Below, in pieces: positions 27,124 to 35,369 of a stretch of 64,000 nucleotides of DNA; position 1 is the stretch's first letter; every line of letters begins with the position of its first letter. A model generated the notes under the pieces. The model made no database searches. It was not told the DNA's origin and was given only the letters and a program-made list of their open reading frames with translations. The stretch lies in assembly GCA_016787065.1 (NCBI GenBank), contig JAEUVD010000053.1:1-64000 (forward strand). The letters are read 5' to 3'. A program made the translations under genes and the position numbers. The stretch comes from Chitinophagaceae bacterium (GTDB taxonomy: Bacteria; Bacteroidota; Bacteroidia; Chitinophagales; Chitinophagaceae).

Positions 27124-29184
27124 ATGAAGAAAATTCTATTTTCCCTTTGTTTACTTCTGGGCGCACAAGCAGCTTTCAGTCAGTATTGGGTATTACCAAA
27201 CCCAAATGCAGGTACTAATCCGGGAAGCCTCAATAGCGACGATGAATATCCTGTTGGAGGAGGTTTGCCAGCTGGATGGGTAACCGTGTTAGCGGGTGGA
27301 AATACCAATCCTGTATGGTCGACTGCTCAAACCATACCCTTTACTTTTTCGTTTGATGGTAGTGCGGCAACGCAGTTCAAAGTATCTTCCAGTGGTATTC
27401 TAACCTTTGATGTAGCCAGTAGTGTAGCAGCTCCGTCTTACACCAAATCAACATTACCGAGTGCGGCAATTCCCGACAAATCTGTTTGTATTTGGGGAAT
27501 GGGTGGTATTGGTACCAATGATAACGTGATTAGCAAAACCTTTGGTTCAGCACCTAACCGTCAACTTTGGATTCAATTTAGTTCCTTTGGTTATGGTACA
27601 ACCGCTTCTGATGGGAGTAACTTCACTTATTGGAGTATTGTGTTAGAAGAAGGAACCAATAATATTCATATTGTTGACAATCGTACAGGTGGCTATTCAG
27701 GGAATGCAAATGTATTTGCCGGAATTCAACTTAATGCAAGTACGGCTATCAATGTACAAGCTACCAATTTGAATGCCCTTGCAGGAACAGATCCTACGCC
27801 TGCCGATAACAGTTATTACACGTTTGTGAGTGGAACACAACCCGCATACGATTTAACAGCAACAGAAATAACAACGAACCAATATCTTGCGGCTGGTAAC
27901 GTAAACGTAGCCGGTAAACTTCGTAATTTGGGATCTACAACCATTACTTCTTTAGATATTAATTATAAAATTGATGGTGGTGCAACGGTTACATCAACGC
28001 TAAGCGGACTAAACATTGCGTCTTTAGCAACATATACTTTTACGCATCCAACACCATGGAATGCTACGGTTGGTAACCACACGGTTGAAGTTTGGGCAAC
28101 AAACTTAAATGGAAGCAATCCGGATGCTAATACGGCAAACGATAAGAAAACAAAAACCATTCAAGTAATGAGTGAAAACGTTGTACGTATTCCGTTATTT
28201 GAAATTTTCACAAGTTCTACCTGTGGTCCTTGTAAACCAGGTAACGAACAATATCATTCCGTTGTGGATTCGATTCCTGAAACAGAATTTGCAAGTTTAA
28301 AATACCAACAAGATTTCCCTGGCACAGGTGATCCTTATACTACGGTAGAAACCAAAAACCGTCGTTCTACTTATTATGGCATCAACTCCATTCCTCGTAT
28401 GGAAATTGATGGTGGCTGGGATAATAATGCCTCTAGCTTTACTGTACCTATTTATAATGCATCGAAAGCCATTCCGGCTCAATTTAAAATGAATGGTCAT
28501 TTTGTTCAGAACAATAATAATTTTGTAGCGACCGTTTCCTTCTCACCGCTTATTAATTCAACCGGTGCGAAATTATATATGGCTATTTATGAGCGTAGAA
28601 CCATTAAAAATGTGAAATCGAATGGTGAAACAGAATTCTTCAATGTAGTGAAAAAAATGCTTCCGAATGAAACCGGAACCGCACTTCCTGCGGTTACTAT
28701 CGGTAATTGGGATTCCATTACATCAAGCTATACTTTCCCAGGCAACTTCCGTTTACCAACAGACGGTCAAACCGCTAACATCATCAATTTAGCTACTGAA
28801 AATAGTGTAGAGAATTTCTTCAATCTAGGTATGATAGCTTGGATTCAAGCTCCCGATAAATCTGTACTTCAAGCTTGTCATTTAAGCTCAAACATTCCTG
28901 CCGGTACGTCATCGATTACAAATACGATGAACAATGTAACCGTTTATCCTAACCCTGCTTCTAAAACAACCACAATCGATTTCAATTTAGACATGGCGCA
29001 AGAAATTCTTTATACCTTGGTTGATATGAATGGCGATGTGATAGTTACAAATAGTGTTAAAGGAACACAAGGTAAAAACAGTATTAGTATAAATGTTGAG
29101 AACCTTGCCAATGGCATTTACAATGTAATGCTATTTGATACGAAAGGAAACTCACATGTTGAACAAGTAGTAATTGCTCATTAA
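27124..29184 (+). CDS. T9SS cargo protein with thioredoxin-like CGPC domain
   Basis: A secreted or surface protein with signal peptide MKKILFSLCLLLGAQAAFSQ. It has an N-terminal beta-rich region, a CARDB-like domain (about 255-360), and a thioredoxin-like domain starting at about 365 (FEIFTSSTCGPCKPGNEQYH) with an active-site-like CGPC, resembling Omp28-type proteins. The C-terminal sorting domain begins at VTVYPNPASKTTTI and ends in a short beta stretch, the usual T9SS signal. The start at 27124 is chosen because it opens the signal peptide; the frame extends to 27043. The protein has 687 residues, and a terminator follows. Confidence 0.85.
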   Translation: MKKILFSLCLLLGAQAAFSQYWVLPNPNAGTNPGSLNSDDEYPVGGGLPAGWVTVLAGGNTNPVWSTAQTIPFTFSFDGSAATQFKVSSSGILTFDVASSVAAPSYTKSTLPSAAIPDKSVCIWGMGGIGTNDNVISKTFGSAPNRQLWIQFSSFGYGTTASDGSNFTYWSIVLEEGTNNIHIVDNRTGGYSGNANVFAGIQLNASTAINVQATNLNALAGTDPTPADNSYYTFVSGTQPAYDLTATEITTNQYLAAGNVNVAGKLRNLGSTTITSLDINYKIDGGATVTSTLSGLNIASLATYTFTHPTPWNATVGNHTVEVWATNLNGSNPDANTANDKKTKTIQVMSENVVRIPLFEIFTSSTCGPCKPGNEQYHSVVDSIPETEFASLKYQQDFPGTGDPYTTVETKNRRSTYYGINSIPRMEIDGGWDNNASSFTVPIYNASKAIPAQFKMNGHFVQNNNNFVATVSFSPLINSTGAKLYMAIYERRTIKNVKSNGETEFFNVVKKMLPNETGTALPAVTIGNWDSITSSYTFPGNFRLPTDGQTANIINLATENSVENFFNLGMIAWIQAPDKSVLQACHLSSNIPAGTSSITNTMNNVTVYPNPASKTTTIDFNLDMAQEILYTLVDMNGDVIVTNSVKGTQGKNSISINVENLANGIYNVMLFDTKGNSHVEQVVIAH

Positions 29185-29206
29185 TCTTATTTAATTTTTA
29201 TAGAAG

Positions 29207-29236
29207 CGCCTCCTACATCAGGAGGCGTTTTTTTTT
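29207..29236 (+). terminator. Terminator after the CGPC T9SS cargo gene
   Basis: An 8-base-pair GC-rich stem (29207-29214 with 29220-29227), a 5-base loop and nine T in a row, 23 bases past the stop codon. Confidence 0.9.
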
Positions 29237-29422
29237 GAAACATTCTTCAACGTGCTACTAAAGTACTCGTTTTATCTTCAAGGAGATTGTTATACAACGC
29301 ATCAACACTTGGAATAGTACAATACACTATAAAAAAGTTATTCCAATATATACTAAAGTTGATTTCAACCGCGTTATAGAAAACGAACACCGCCTGTCCC
29401 ACGAAACATAGTTCTGTATCAT

Positions 29423-30304
29423 ATGAAACAATTCAAACGAGCTTTGCAGATGGCTTTAATTCTGCCTTTCGCATGCAGCGTTGCTGATGCACAAACCAAC
29501 TTGGCGGTTACACCGGTTAAAGCAGGTTACCTGTTACCGATGCGACAAGATGGGGTTATTGAAAACGGGAATATTCCGGAAGAGGTAAAACCTTGGCAAC
29601 AAATTGCAGCTAAGGATGTGTTCTTCAAAAAAAGAGTGTGGCGAGAAATCGATATTCGTCAAAAACAAAACATGGTGTTTCAATATCCCGGCGACGATGA
29701 AACGGGCGGTGGTATGTATATTGAAATCCTGTTAGCAGCGGTTCGTGAAGGGCGTGTACAAGCCTTTGCCGACGATCGGTTTACTATTCCCCTGACGAAC
29801 GATCAACTTGCAAAGAAAATTCTTGGTGAACCACAAACGGTAACTATCATTCATCCAGAAGATGGAACGGAAACCGATAGTGTTATTTATCCAAAATTCA
29901 ATCCAACTACGGTAACAAAATTTAGGTTGAAAGAAGATTGGATTTTTGATGCGAATGAAGGCAGAATGAAAGTGCGTATCATAGGCTTAGCACCTTACCA
30001 AGACCGTTATGCTGCCGATGGTTCCTTTAGGGCAACGGCACCCCTATTCTGGCTTTATTATCCGGAGTTGAGAGTTATTCATACGCAATACAAAGTTTAT
30101 AACGGACAAAACGATGTGCACCGTGAATCATGGGATGATTTTTTTGAGCAACGAAATTTTTCATCTTCGATTATACGATCTACCTTAAACAACCCATTGC
30201 AAGAAGCCATTGCTGATCATAAACAAGGCGTTGATGCCCTTTACACTTCGGAGGAAATTGCGGATGTTCTATTTAAGAAAGAACATGATTTGTGGGGGTA
30301 TTAG
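29423..30304 (+). CDS. gldN: Gliding motility / T9SS protein GldN (PorN)
   Basis: GldN is a periplasmic component of the type IX secretion machine; with GldK it forms the ring under the outer membrane. A signal peptide is visible (about residues 1-23, ending VADAQ). The body carries GldN-type blocks: KPWQQIAAKDVFFKKRVWRE, IEILLAAVREGRVQAF, FRLKEDWIFDANEGRM, IGLAPYQDRY and FWLYYPELR. The 293 residues are a normal length. In most Bacteroidota gldN ends a gldKLMN operon; here no gldL or gldM is next to it, and gldK lies 22 kb away. It may be a second paralogue. Confidence 0.85.
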   Translation: MKQFKRALQMALILPFACSVADAQTNLAVTPVKAGYLLPMRQDGVIENGNIPEEVKPWQQIAAKDVFFKKRVWREIDIRQKQNMVFQYPGDDETGGGMYIEILLAAVREGRVQAFADDRFTIPLTNDQLAKKILGEPQTVTIIHPEDGTETDSVIYPKFNPTTVTKFRLKEDWIFDANEGRMKVRIIGLAPYQDRYAADGSFRATAPLFWLYYPELRVIHTQYKVYNGQNDVHRESWDDFFEQRNFSSSIIRSTLNNPLQEAIADHKQGVDALYTSEEIADVLFKKEHDLWGY

Positions 30305-30398
30305 GGGTTAGGAAATTAAGTAAATAATTTAAACAGCTTTGATCGCTACAGATAGAAGTAAAAATAGCGCATAAGTAACAACCGGAAGATGGTTGCAA

Positions 30399-30426
30399 CA
30401 AAAAAGCCGACTCTCACGAATCGGCT
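30399..30426 (-). terminator. Terminator of the tRNA-Gly/tRNA-Leu transcript
   Basis: On the minus strand AGCCGA (30421-30426) pairs with TCGGCT (30405-30410) across a 10-base loop, followed by a run of T. It begins 8 bases after the tRNA-Leu end. Confidence 0.8.
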
Positions 30427-30433
30427 ATAAGTT

Positions 30434-30520
30434 GTACCTCAGGCGGGACTTGAACCCGCACGGACATTGCTGCCCACAGGATTTTAAGTCCTGCGTGTCT
30501 ACCAATTTCACCACCAAGGT
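30434..30520 (-). tRNA. tRNA-Leu (anticodon TAA)
   Basis: Acceptor ACCTTGG pairs with CTGAGGT (two G-T wobbles), with discriminator A. The D-arm GTGAAATTGGTAGACACGC is typical of tRNA-Leu. The anticodon loop is CTTAAAA with TAA, a long variable arm follows, and the T-loop is GTTCAAG. It has 87 bases without an encoded CCA. It is probably co-transcribed with tRNA-Gly, 16 bases upstream. Confidence 0.95.
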
Positions 30521-30536
30521 ATGCAGGTAAACTGTG

Positions 30537-30609
<73 letters not shown>

Positions 30610-30646
30610 ATTAAAATTAAGATCTTCCCTTCTGTTTTCGGGAGGG

Positions 30647-30676
30647 CAAATATAGACGTAATTTCAAAATTTCAAA
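30647..30676 (-). promoter_or_regulatory. Promoter of the tRNA-Gly/tRNA-Leu pair
   Basis: On the minus strand: TTTG (30673-30676), 18 bases, TATATTTG (30647-30654), then CCCTCCC. The layout and the downstream C-rich bases resemble the two rRNA promoters at the left end of the window. Confidence 0.7.
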
Positions 30677-30719
30677 AAATTAAAATTCCTTTTTTTCTTT
30701 TCACCCCTCCAATTCATTT

Positions 30720-31688
30720 TTACTGTCCTAATATCCAAGCAAAAATCAATGGCGCCACAATCGTAGCATCACTCTCTACAATAAATTTCGGCGTATGAAT
30801 ATCTAGTTTACCCCATGTAATTTTTTCGTTCGGAACCGCACCGCTATACGAACCATACGAGGTGGTAGAATCCGAAATCTGACAGAAATAACTCCAGAAC
30901 GGAACATCATGCCACTCTAAATCCTGATACATCATGGGTACCACACAAATTGGGAAATCACCGGCAATACCACCGCCAATTTGAAAGAAGCCAACACCCT
31001 TGCCTGCACTGTTATTTCGGTACCAATCAGCCAACCACACCATGTATTCAATACCACTTTTCATGGTTTGCGCCTTCATTTCATTCTTAATGATATACGA
31101 TGCGAAGATGTTACCCATCGTACTATCTTCCCAACCCGGACAAACAATCGGTATATTCTTTTGCGCTGCAGCTAACATCCAACTATCCTTCGGATCAATT
31201 TCATAATACTGTTCCAACGAGCCATTCAATAACATTTGATACATGTATTCATGCGGAAAATAACGTTCGCCGTTATCATCTGCTTTCTTCCATACTTCAT
31301 GAATATGCTTTTGTATTCTTCGAAAAGCCTCTTCTTCTGGAATACACGTATCGGTTACACGATTGAAGTGATTCTCTAATAAATCCCATTCATCCTGCGG
31401 GCTCAAATCGCGGTAATTCGGAACTCGTTTGTAATGACTATGAGCCACCAGATTCATAATATCCTCTTCCAAATTAGCGCCGGTACAAGATATTATTTGC
31501 ACCTTATCCTGACGAATCATTTCCGCTAACGAAATTCCCAATTCAGCGGTACTCATAGCACCGGCCAACGTGATCATCATTTTACCACCTTCTTCCAGAT
31601 GTGTAACGTAACCTTTAGCGGCATCCATAAGAGCTGCTGCATTAAAATGTCGGTAATTGTGCTGAATGAATTGTGAAACCGGACCCAT
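30720..31688 (-). CDS. Deoxyhypusine synthase family protein
   Basis: The family fold is an NAD-dependent Rossmann-like enzyme that transfers the aminobutyl group of spermidine; in eukaryotes and archaea the acceptor is a lysine of eIF5A. Conserved blocks include KMMITLAGAMSTAELG (NAD site), VCPGWEDSTMGN, FFQIGGGIAGDFPI and SGAVPNEKITWGK. The last aligns with the eukaryotic SGARPDEAVSWGK, so the catalytic lysine is kept at K294. Bacteria lack eIF5A hypusination, and bacterial relatives are thought to make homospermidine or related polyamines; the actual product is inference. The 322-residue length is normal for the bacterial type. Confidence 0.88.
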   Translation of the reverse strand: MGPVSQFIQHNYRHFNAAALMDAAKGYVTHLEEGGKMMITLAGAMSTAELGISLAEMIRQDKVQIISCTGANLEEDIMNLVAHSHYKRVPNYRDLSPQDEWDLLENHFNRVTDTCIPEEEAFRRIQKHIHEVWKKADDNGERYFPHEYMYQMLLNGSLEQYYEIDPKDSWMLAAAQKNIPIVCPGWEDSTMGNIFASYIIKNEMKAQTMKSGIEYMVWLADWYRNNSAGKGVGFFQIGGGIAGDFPICVVPMMYQDLEWHDVPFWSYFCQISDSTTSYGSYSGAVPNEKITWGKLDIHTPKFIVESDATIVAPLIFAWILGQ

Positions 31689-31810
31689 AGTTATTTTAAA
31701 TTATTTTATTGCGTGCGAAAATAGGAAATTGACTGAACATAAATTCCTTAAATCGATGTTCTAACTTTAAGTGATTTCCAGATTAAATAGCGGTAGATGC
31801 AGAACGTAAC

Positions 31811-32359
31811 TTACTGCTTATCTAATACGATACTACAGTTATTCGAAGTATGCAGTATGGTATCGCGCTGTTCTAAATAAATATTGATGTAATCACCATT
31901 AATACTGCCTTCTCCGCCAATATAAGTGTTGCCACAAATTTGTTGCATCGGAATTTTGAACGAAGTTTTCTCCGGATTAATACTGGCTTCCAAAATTTGT
32001 CCCGGACATGCCGTACCTAAATTCTGAATATTAATTTTTGATGCATAATTCGGGAACGGAAGAATATTGACAAAATAATATTCGCTCGAACCGGTATAAC
32101 ATTCATCCGTAGCTTTATAGTTGCCTACAAAACGATCGCTCCAACGTTGCGCACAATTTTTACCTTCAAAACCCGCAGCACAATAACAAACACCATCGTT
32201 ACAGGTTCCTCCGTTTAAACAAATAACATTTTCACAAGGACGAATATTCGTGGTATCATTATACTCAATATCTTTTTTCTTACAAGCTACAAAAGCTGTT
32301 ACAATAAATACACCCAACGTAACTAACGTAGTTACTGTTACCGATTTCAAATTTTGCAT
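31811..32359 (-). CDS. Lipoprotein with an EGF-like domain
   Basis: A lipoprotein-type signal ends at Cys26 (TAFVACKKK). One EGF-like module follows at about residues 42-70: CENVICLNGGTCNDGVCYC...CAQRW, with six cysteines in EGF spacing. The remaining ~110 residues are beta-rich with four more cysteines and are unrecognised. It is probably exported and anchored to a membrane; the run KKKD after the lipidated Cys does not by itself settle which. EGF-type lipoproteins of this form are widespread in Bacteroidota without known function. Confidence 0.75.
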   Translation of the reverse strand: MQNLKSVTVTTLVTLGVFIVTAFVACKKKDIEYNDTTNIRPCENVICLNGGTCNDGVCYCAAGFEGKNCAQRWSDRFVGNYKATDECYTGSSEYYFVNILPFPNYASKINIQNLGTACPGQILEASINPEKTSFKIPMQQICGNTYIGGEGSINGDYINIYLEQRDTILHTSNNCSIVLDKQ

Positions 32360-32395
32360 TGGATAAAAATAGGAAAAAATAAAAAGAAAACCAGA

Positions 32396-32656
32396 TTAAT
32401 TTTCTAACTGACGCAGGTATTCTTCATTACCGGCATCTTCATAATTTGTATGGATAGCAGCCCAATGCCCGATAAGCGATAAACCCCAAGCTGCTGTAAT
32501 CCAGATAGGCCAAACATAAGCCCAACCTTCAACATCCACACGCATACTTCCTTTATCATAGAAATACCATAATAACGCATTTACAACCACAAAGATTACT
32601 GCATGAAGCATGAGGGTAGATTTTTGCTTAGAAGTTGGTGCTATTTTATTAGCCAT
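32396..32656 (-). CDS. 2TM domain protein
   Basis: An 86-residue protein made of a short polar N-terminus, two membrane helices (about residues 16-34 and 49-67) and a tail rich in Asn and Glu. The layout matches the small '2TM domain' family found in Bacteroidota and some other bacteria, of unknown role. The start is the ATG of MANKIAPTSK (32656); the frame runs on to 32677 but would then cover the likely transcription start. A promoter candidate is at 32675-32705. Confidence 0.75.
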   Translation of the reverse strand: MANKIAPTSKQKSTLMLHAVIFVVVNALLWYFYDKGSMRVDVEGWAYVWPIWITAAWGLSLIGHWAAIHTNYEDAGNEEYLRQLEN

Positions 32657-32674
32657 GGTGTGAAAATTTGAACG

Positions 32675-32705
32675 CAAATGTAATCAGAAATTCTAAAAAT
32701 TAAAG
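32675..32705 (-). promoter_or_regulatory. Candidate promoter of the 2TM gene
   Basis: The minus strand reads CTTT (32702-32705), 19 bases, TACATTTG (32675-32682). The -7 element is a perfect match; the -33 element is imperfect. It ends about 18 bases before the chosen start codon. Confidence 0.45.
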
Positions 32706-32775
32706 CCCTCCTTCCTAGAAAATGTCGAAAGTTTTTATCTTTCACTTCTCAGGAACTCTGCGTAACATTGTATCT

Positions 32776-33303
32776 ATGAAATTTTTCATACTCATCTTGG
32801 CTGTTGTGGCTATAAGCTTGTTAGGCCTAATTTACAAGATGCTGTATGCAATTTACCTTAAATTTATTCTTATGCCCAAAACACCTCTAGTTAATTACCA
32901 TTTTCGTGTAGAATGGGGCGGCACCGAATTGTCGTTTTCTGAAGTAAGCGGACTTTCTGTTGAAACCGCCGTAATTGAACAACGCAGCGGAAACAGTCCG
33001 GAATTTCATACGCATAAACTGCCCGGACAGCATAGTTTCTCCAACCTTATTCTTCGGCGAGGAATTACCAAATCGGATAATGAATTTTTCGTTTGGGTTA
33101 AAACCGGTTTACTTAATCAGGTGGAACGCCGTGATATTAATGTGAGCTTACTCGATGAAAACCACAATCCTATTTTTGTTTGGCGCATCTCAAACGCCTT
33201 CCCGGTTCGTTATACAGGCCCGGAATTAATGGCTAAAGGTAATGATGTAGCTATGGAAGAACTGGAACTCGCTTATGAGTCGTTTACAGTAGAAGCACTG
33301 TAA
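32776..33303 (+). CDS. Contractile-tail tube protein (T4 gp19-like) with N-terminal membrane segment
   Basis: Residues 33-175 form a full T4 gp19/Afp1-type tube domain: YHFRVEWGG at its start, SEVSGLSVETAVIE, the SFSNLILRRG segment, ERRDINVSLLDENHNP and the terminal MEELELAYE. Such subunits stack into the inner tube of phage tails and extracellular contractile injection systems. No sheath, baseplate, spike or ATPase gene is nearby. With the ATG at 32776 a strong hydrophobic helix (FFILILAVVAISLLGLIY) precedes the domain. A later ATG at 32872 would give the bare 144-residue domain, the usual family length. TAACATTG at 32763-32770 could be a -7 element just before the first ATG. The domain call is firm; the start is not. 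Confidence 0.8.
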   Translation: MKFFILILAVVAISLLGLIYKMLYAIYLKFILMPKTPLVNYHFRVEWGGTELSFSEVSGLSVETAVIEQRSGNSPEFHTHKLPGQHSFSNLILRRGITKSDNEFFVWVKTGLLNQVERRDINVSLLDENHNPIFVWRISNAFPVRYTGPELMAKGNDVAMEELELAYESFTVEAL

Positions 33304-33332
33304 TTCAACATAATCTTTGCAAGTTCATTCCT

Positions 33333-33340
33333 TATATTTG
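33333..33340 (+). promoter_or_regulatory. Candidate -7 element before the BatA-like gene
   Basis: TATATTTG is a perfect match to the Bacteroidota -7 element. It ends only 5 bases before the GTG start at 33346, so a transcript from here would have almost no leader. The nearest TTTG (33317-33319 region) is too close to be a standard -33. Confidence 0.35.
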
Positions 33341-33345
33341 CCCCC

Positions 33346-35367
33346 GTGAGTTTTTTATACCCCTGGTTTTTGCTGGCTGGACTTGCTATCGCAATCCCTA
33401 TCCTCATTCACCTATTCAATTTCAGAAAGTATAAAAAAGTATTGTTTCCCGACATTCGTTTTCTGAAAGAATTACAGGAACAAACCCAAAAGCAATCGCA
33501 ACTAAAGCACTTGCTGATTCTTTTAAGTAGAATTTTAGCCGTTTTAGCCTTGGTTTTTGCATTTGCTCAGCCCTTCTTTTCCAAAGACAAAGACAAAATG
33601 GTTCAAGGCTATAAAGCCGTGAGCATTTATATCGATAATAGTTTTAGTATGGGTATTGAAAAGAATCAACTTTCCATGCTCGACTTAGCTAAAGGTAAAG
33701 CCAAAGAAATTATCGAAACCTATTCAGGGAACGATCGATTTCAAATTCTTTCGAACGATTTTGGCTATAATGAAAATCGTTTTTTGAGTAAAGAAGATGC
33801 GCTTCGCCATTTAAGCACCCTTCGCATTTCGTCTTCCTCTAAAAAAGCAGAGTCGATACTTGAAAAACAAAAATTGCTGTTGCAAACCGAGGCAACCCCA
33901 AATAAACAGCTCATTTTTATTTCTGATTTTCAGAAAAACAACTTTGCTTCCAATCTTAAATCCGATGACCCGATAAAGAAATATTTTATTAGTGTAAAGC
34001 CAACCCAAATAAATAATATTTCATTGGATTCGGCTTGGTTCGATTCACCCAGTTTATTTCTCAACGAACCCAATGTGTTGACTATAAAATTAAGCAATCA
34101 TGGCGAAGAAGAAATAAATACTAGTCTTAGTATAATGGTAAACGGTCAGCTTAAAAGTGCGGTAAACACTACGCTTAAAGCAAATGAGCATAAAAATGAA
34201 ACCTTAAATTTTTCAACCAATATTGCAGGTCAACAAAATATCAAAGTTTTCTTACAGGACAGTCCGGTACAGTTTGATGATACCTTTTATTTAGCCGGGA
34301 AGGTGAATGCGAATTATGCTGTTTTAGTATTGAATCAACAAAACGCTAATCCGTATTTAAGTTCTGTTTTCAAACCGAATAATCAATTCAGGATGGATAA
34401 TTATACCGTCCAATCGTTCAATACCGATGTATTAAAAAATTACTCTTTAGTTATTCTGAATAACGTGAGTACGATGAATGCAAAAACTAAAGAAGCTCTT
34501 ATTAACTATACACAAAATGGAGGAGCAGTATTAACCTTTGCTCCTGTTCAGAATAATGTAAGTAGTATTAATATGTTTATGAGTGAAGCCGCAGGCTGTC
34601 AGTTTGGTGCCTACGATACATCGAAGATAGCGGTAAGCTCGTTCAATCGTTCGCATAATTTATTCCGCGATTTATTTACTAAAACACCTGAAAATGTTGA
34701 GTTACCTCAGGTTTTTAAACGCTACATTATTGCCAAATCGGCTATGAGCAGCGAACAAAAATTATTTTCGTTTTCTAATGGCGATGCCTTCCTGAGTGCC
34801 TTTAATGTAGGGAATGGAAAGTTGTATGTATGTGCTTCAAGTGCAGAAAGTAATGCGAGTAATTTCCCTCGATCGTATTGGTTTCTTCCGCTTATCTACA
34901 AAATGGCGTACAGTAATGCCGCCTCTAAAATTTATTCGGTTACTCTTGGAAAAAATGCAGTGCTGCAAATCGACAATACTAAAACCGGCGATAAAACTAT
35001 TTATCACTTAACGGGTAATGGTATTGATGCTATTCCGGAACAACGAAGCATGAATAACAGCATGCAGTTATTTTTAAATCGGGGCATTGAAACAGCGGGT
35101 TTGTATGCTGTTCATTTAGAAGGTGCCAAAGACAGTGTTTTTACCGGCATTAACTATAACCGCGACGAATCGGGTATGCAGTTTTGGGGTATAGATGAAT
35201 TAAAAAAATCGACACAACTAAAAAATGCAGAATGGCTCGATGATTCCCTGAACGCTGCTGGAAGCATCAACGAACTTCAACACGGTATGCCTATATGGAA
35301 AATTTGTGTGCTGCTAGCCTTGTTATTTATACTGATTGAAATTTTACTCATCCGCTTCATGAAATAA
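33346..35367 (+). CDS. BatA-like membrane protein with VWA-type region
   Basis: It begins with the BatA/aerotolerance N-terminal pattern: helix PWFLLAGLAIAIPILIHLF, FRKYKKVLFPDIRFLKE, then a second helix (about 56-77). A von Willebrand A-like region follows (AVSIYIDNSFSMG at about 90-102), then a long periplasmic part and a final membrane helix at about 651-669. The DxSxS of a MIDAS appears as DNSFS, close to the metal-site consensus. The start is GTG. It is followed within 2 bases by the dihydroorotase homologue; this order is common in Bacteroidota. The role is unknown. Confidence 0.82.
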   Translation: MSFLYPWFLLAGLAIAIPILIHLFNFRKYKKVLFPDIRFLKELQEQTQKQSQLKHLLILLSRILAVLALVFAFAQPFFSKDKDKMVQGYKAVSIYIDNSFSMGIEKNQLSMLDLAKGKAKEIIETYSGNDRFQILSNDFGYNENRFLSKEDALRHLSTLRISSSSKKAESILEKQKLLLQTEATPNKQLIFISDFQKNNFASNLKSDDPIKKYFISVKPTQINNISLDSAWFDSPSLFLNEPNVLTIKLSNHGEEEINTSLSIMVNGQLKSAVNTTLKANEHKNETLNFSTNIAGQQNIKVFLQDSPVQFDDTFYLAGKVNANYAVLVLNQQNANPYLSSVFKPNNQFRMDNYTVQSFNTDVLKNYSLVILNNVSTMNAKTKEALINYTQNGGAVLTFAPVQNNVSSINMFMSEAAGCQFGAYDTSKIAVSSFNRSHNLFRDLFTKTPENVELPQVFKRYIIAKSAMSSEQKLFSFSNGDAFLSAFNVGNGKLYVCASSAESNASNFPRSYWFLPLIYKMAYSNAASKIYSVTLGKNAVLQIDNTKTGDKTIYHLTGNGIDAIPEQRSMNNSMQLFLNRGIETAGLYAVHLEGAKDSVFTGINYNRDESGMQFWGIDELKKSTQLKNAEWLDDSLNAAGSINELQHGMPIWKICVLLALLFILIEILLIRFMK

Positions 35368-35369
35368 AC

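Noticed and set aside
32722..33303. A prophage or complete contractile injection locus around the tube protein
   Set aside because: Neighbours are a 2TM protein, EGF-type lipoprotein, BatA-like protein and metabolic genes; no other phage or injection-system gene can be seen.
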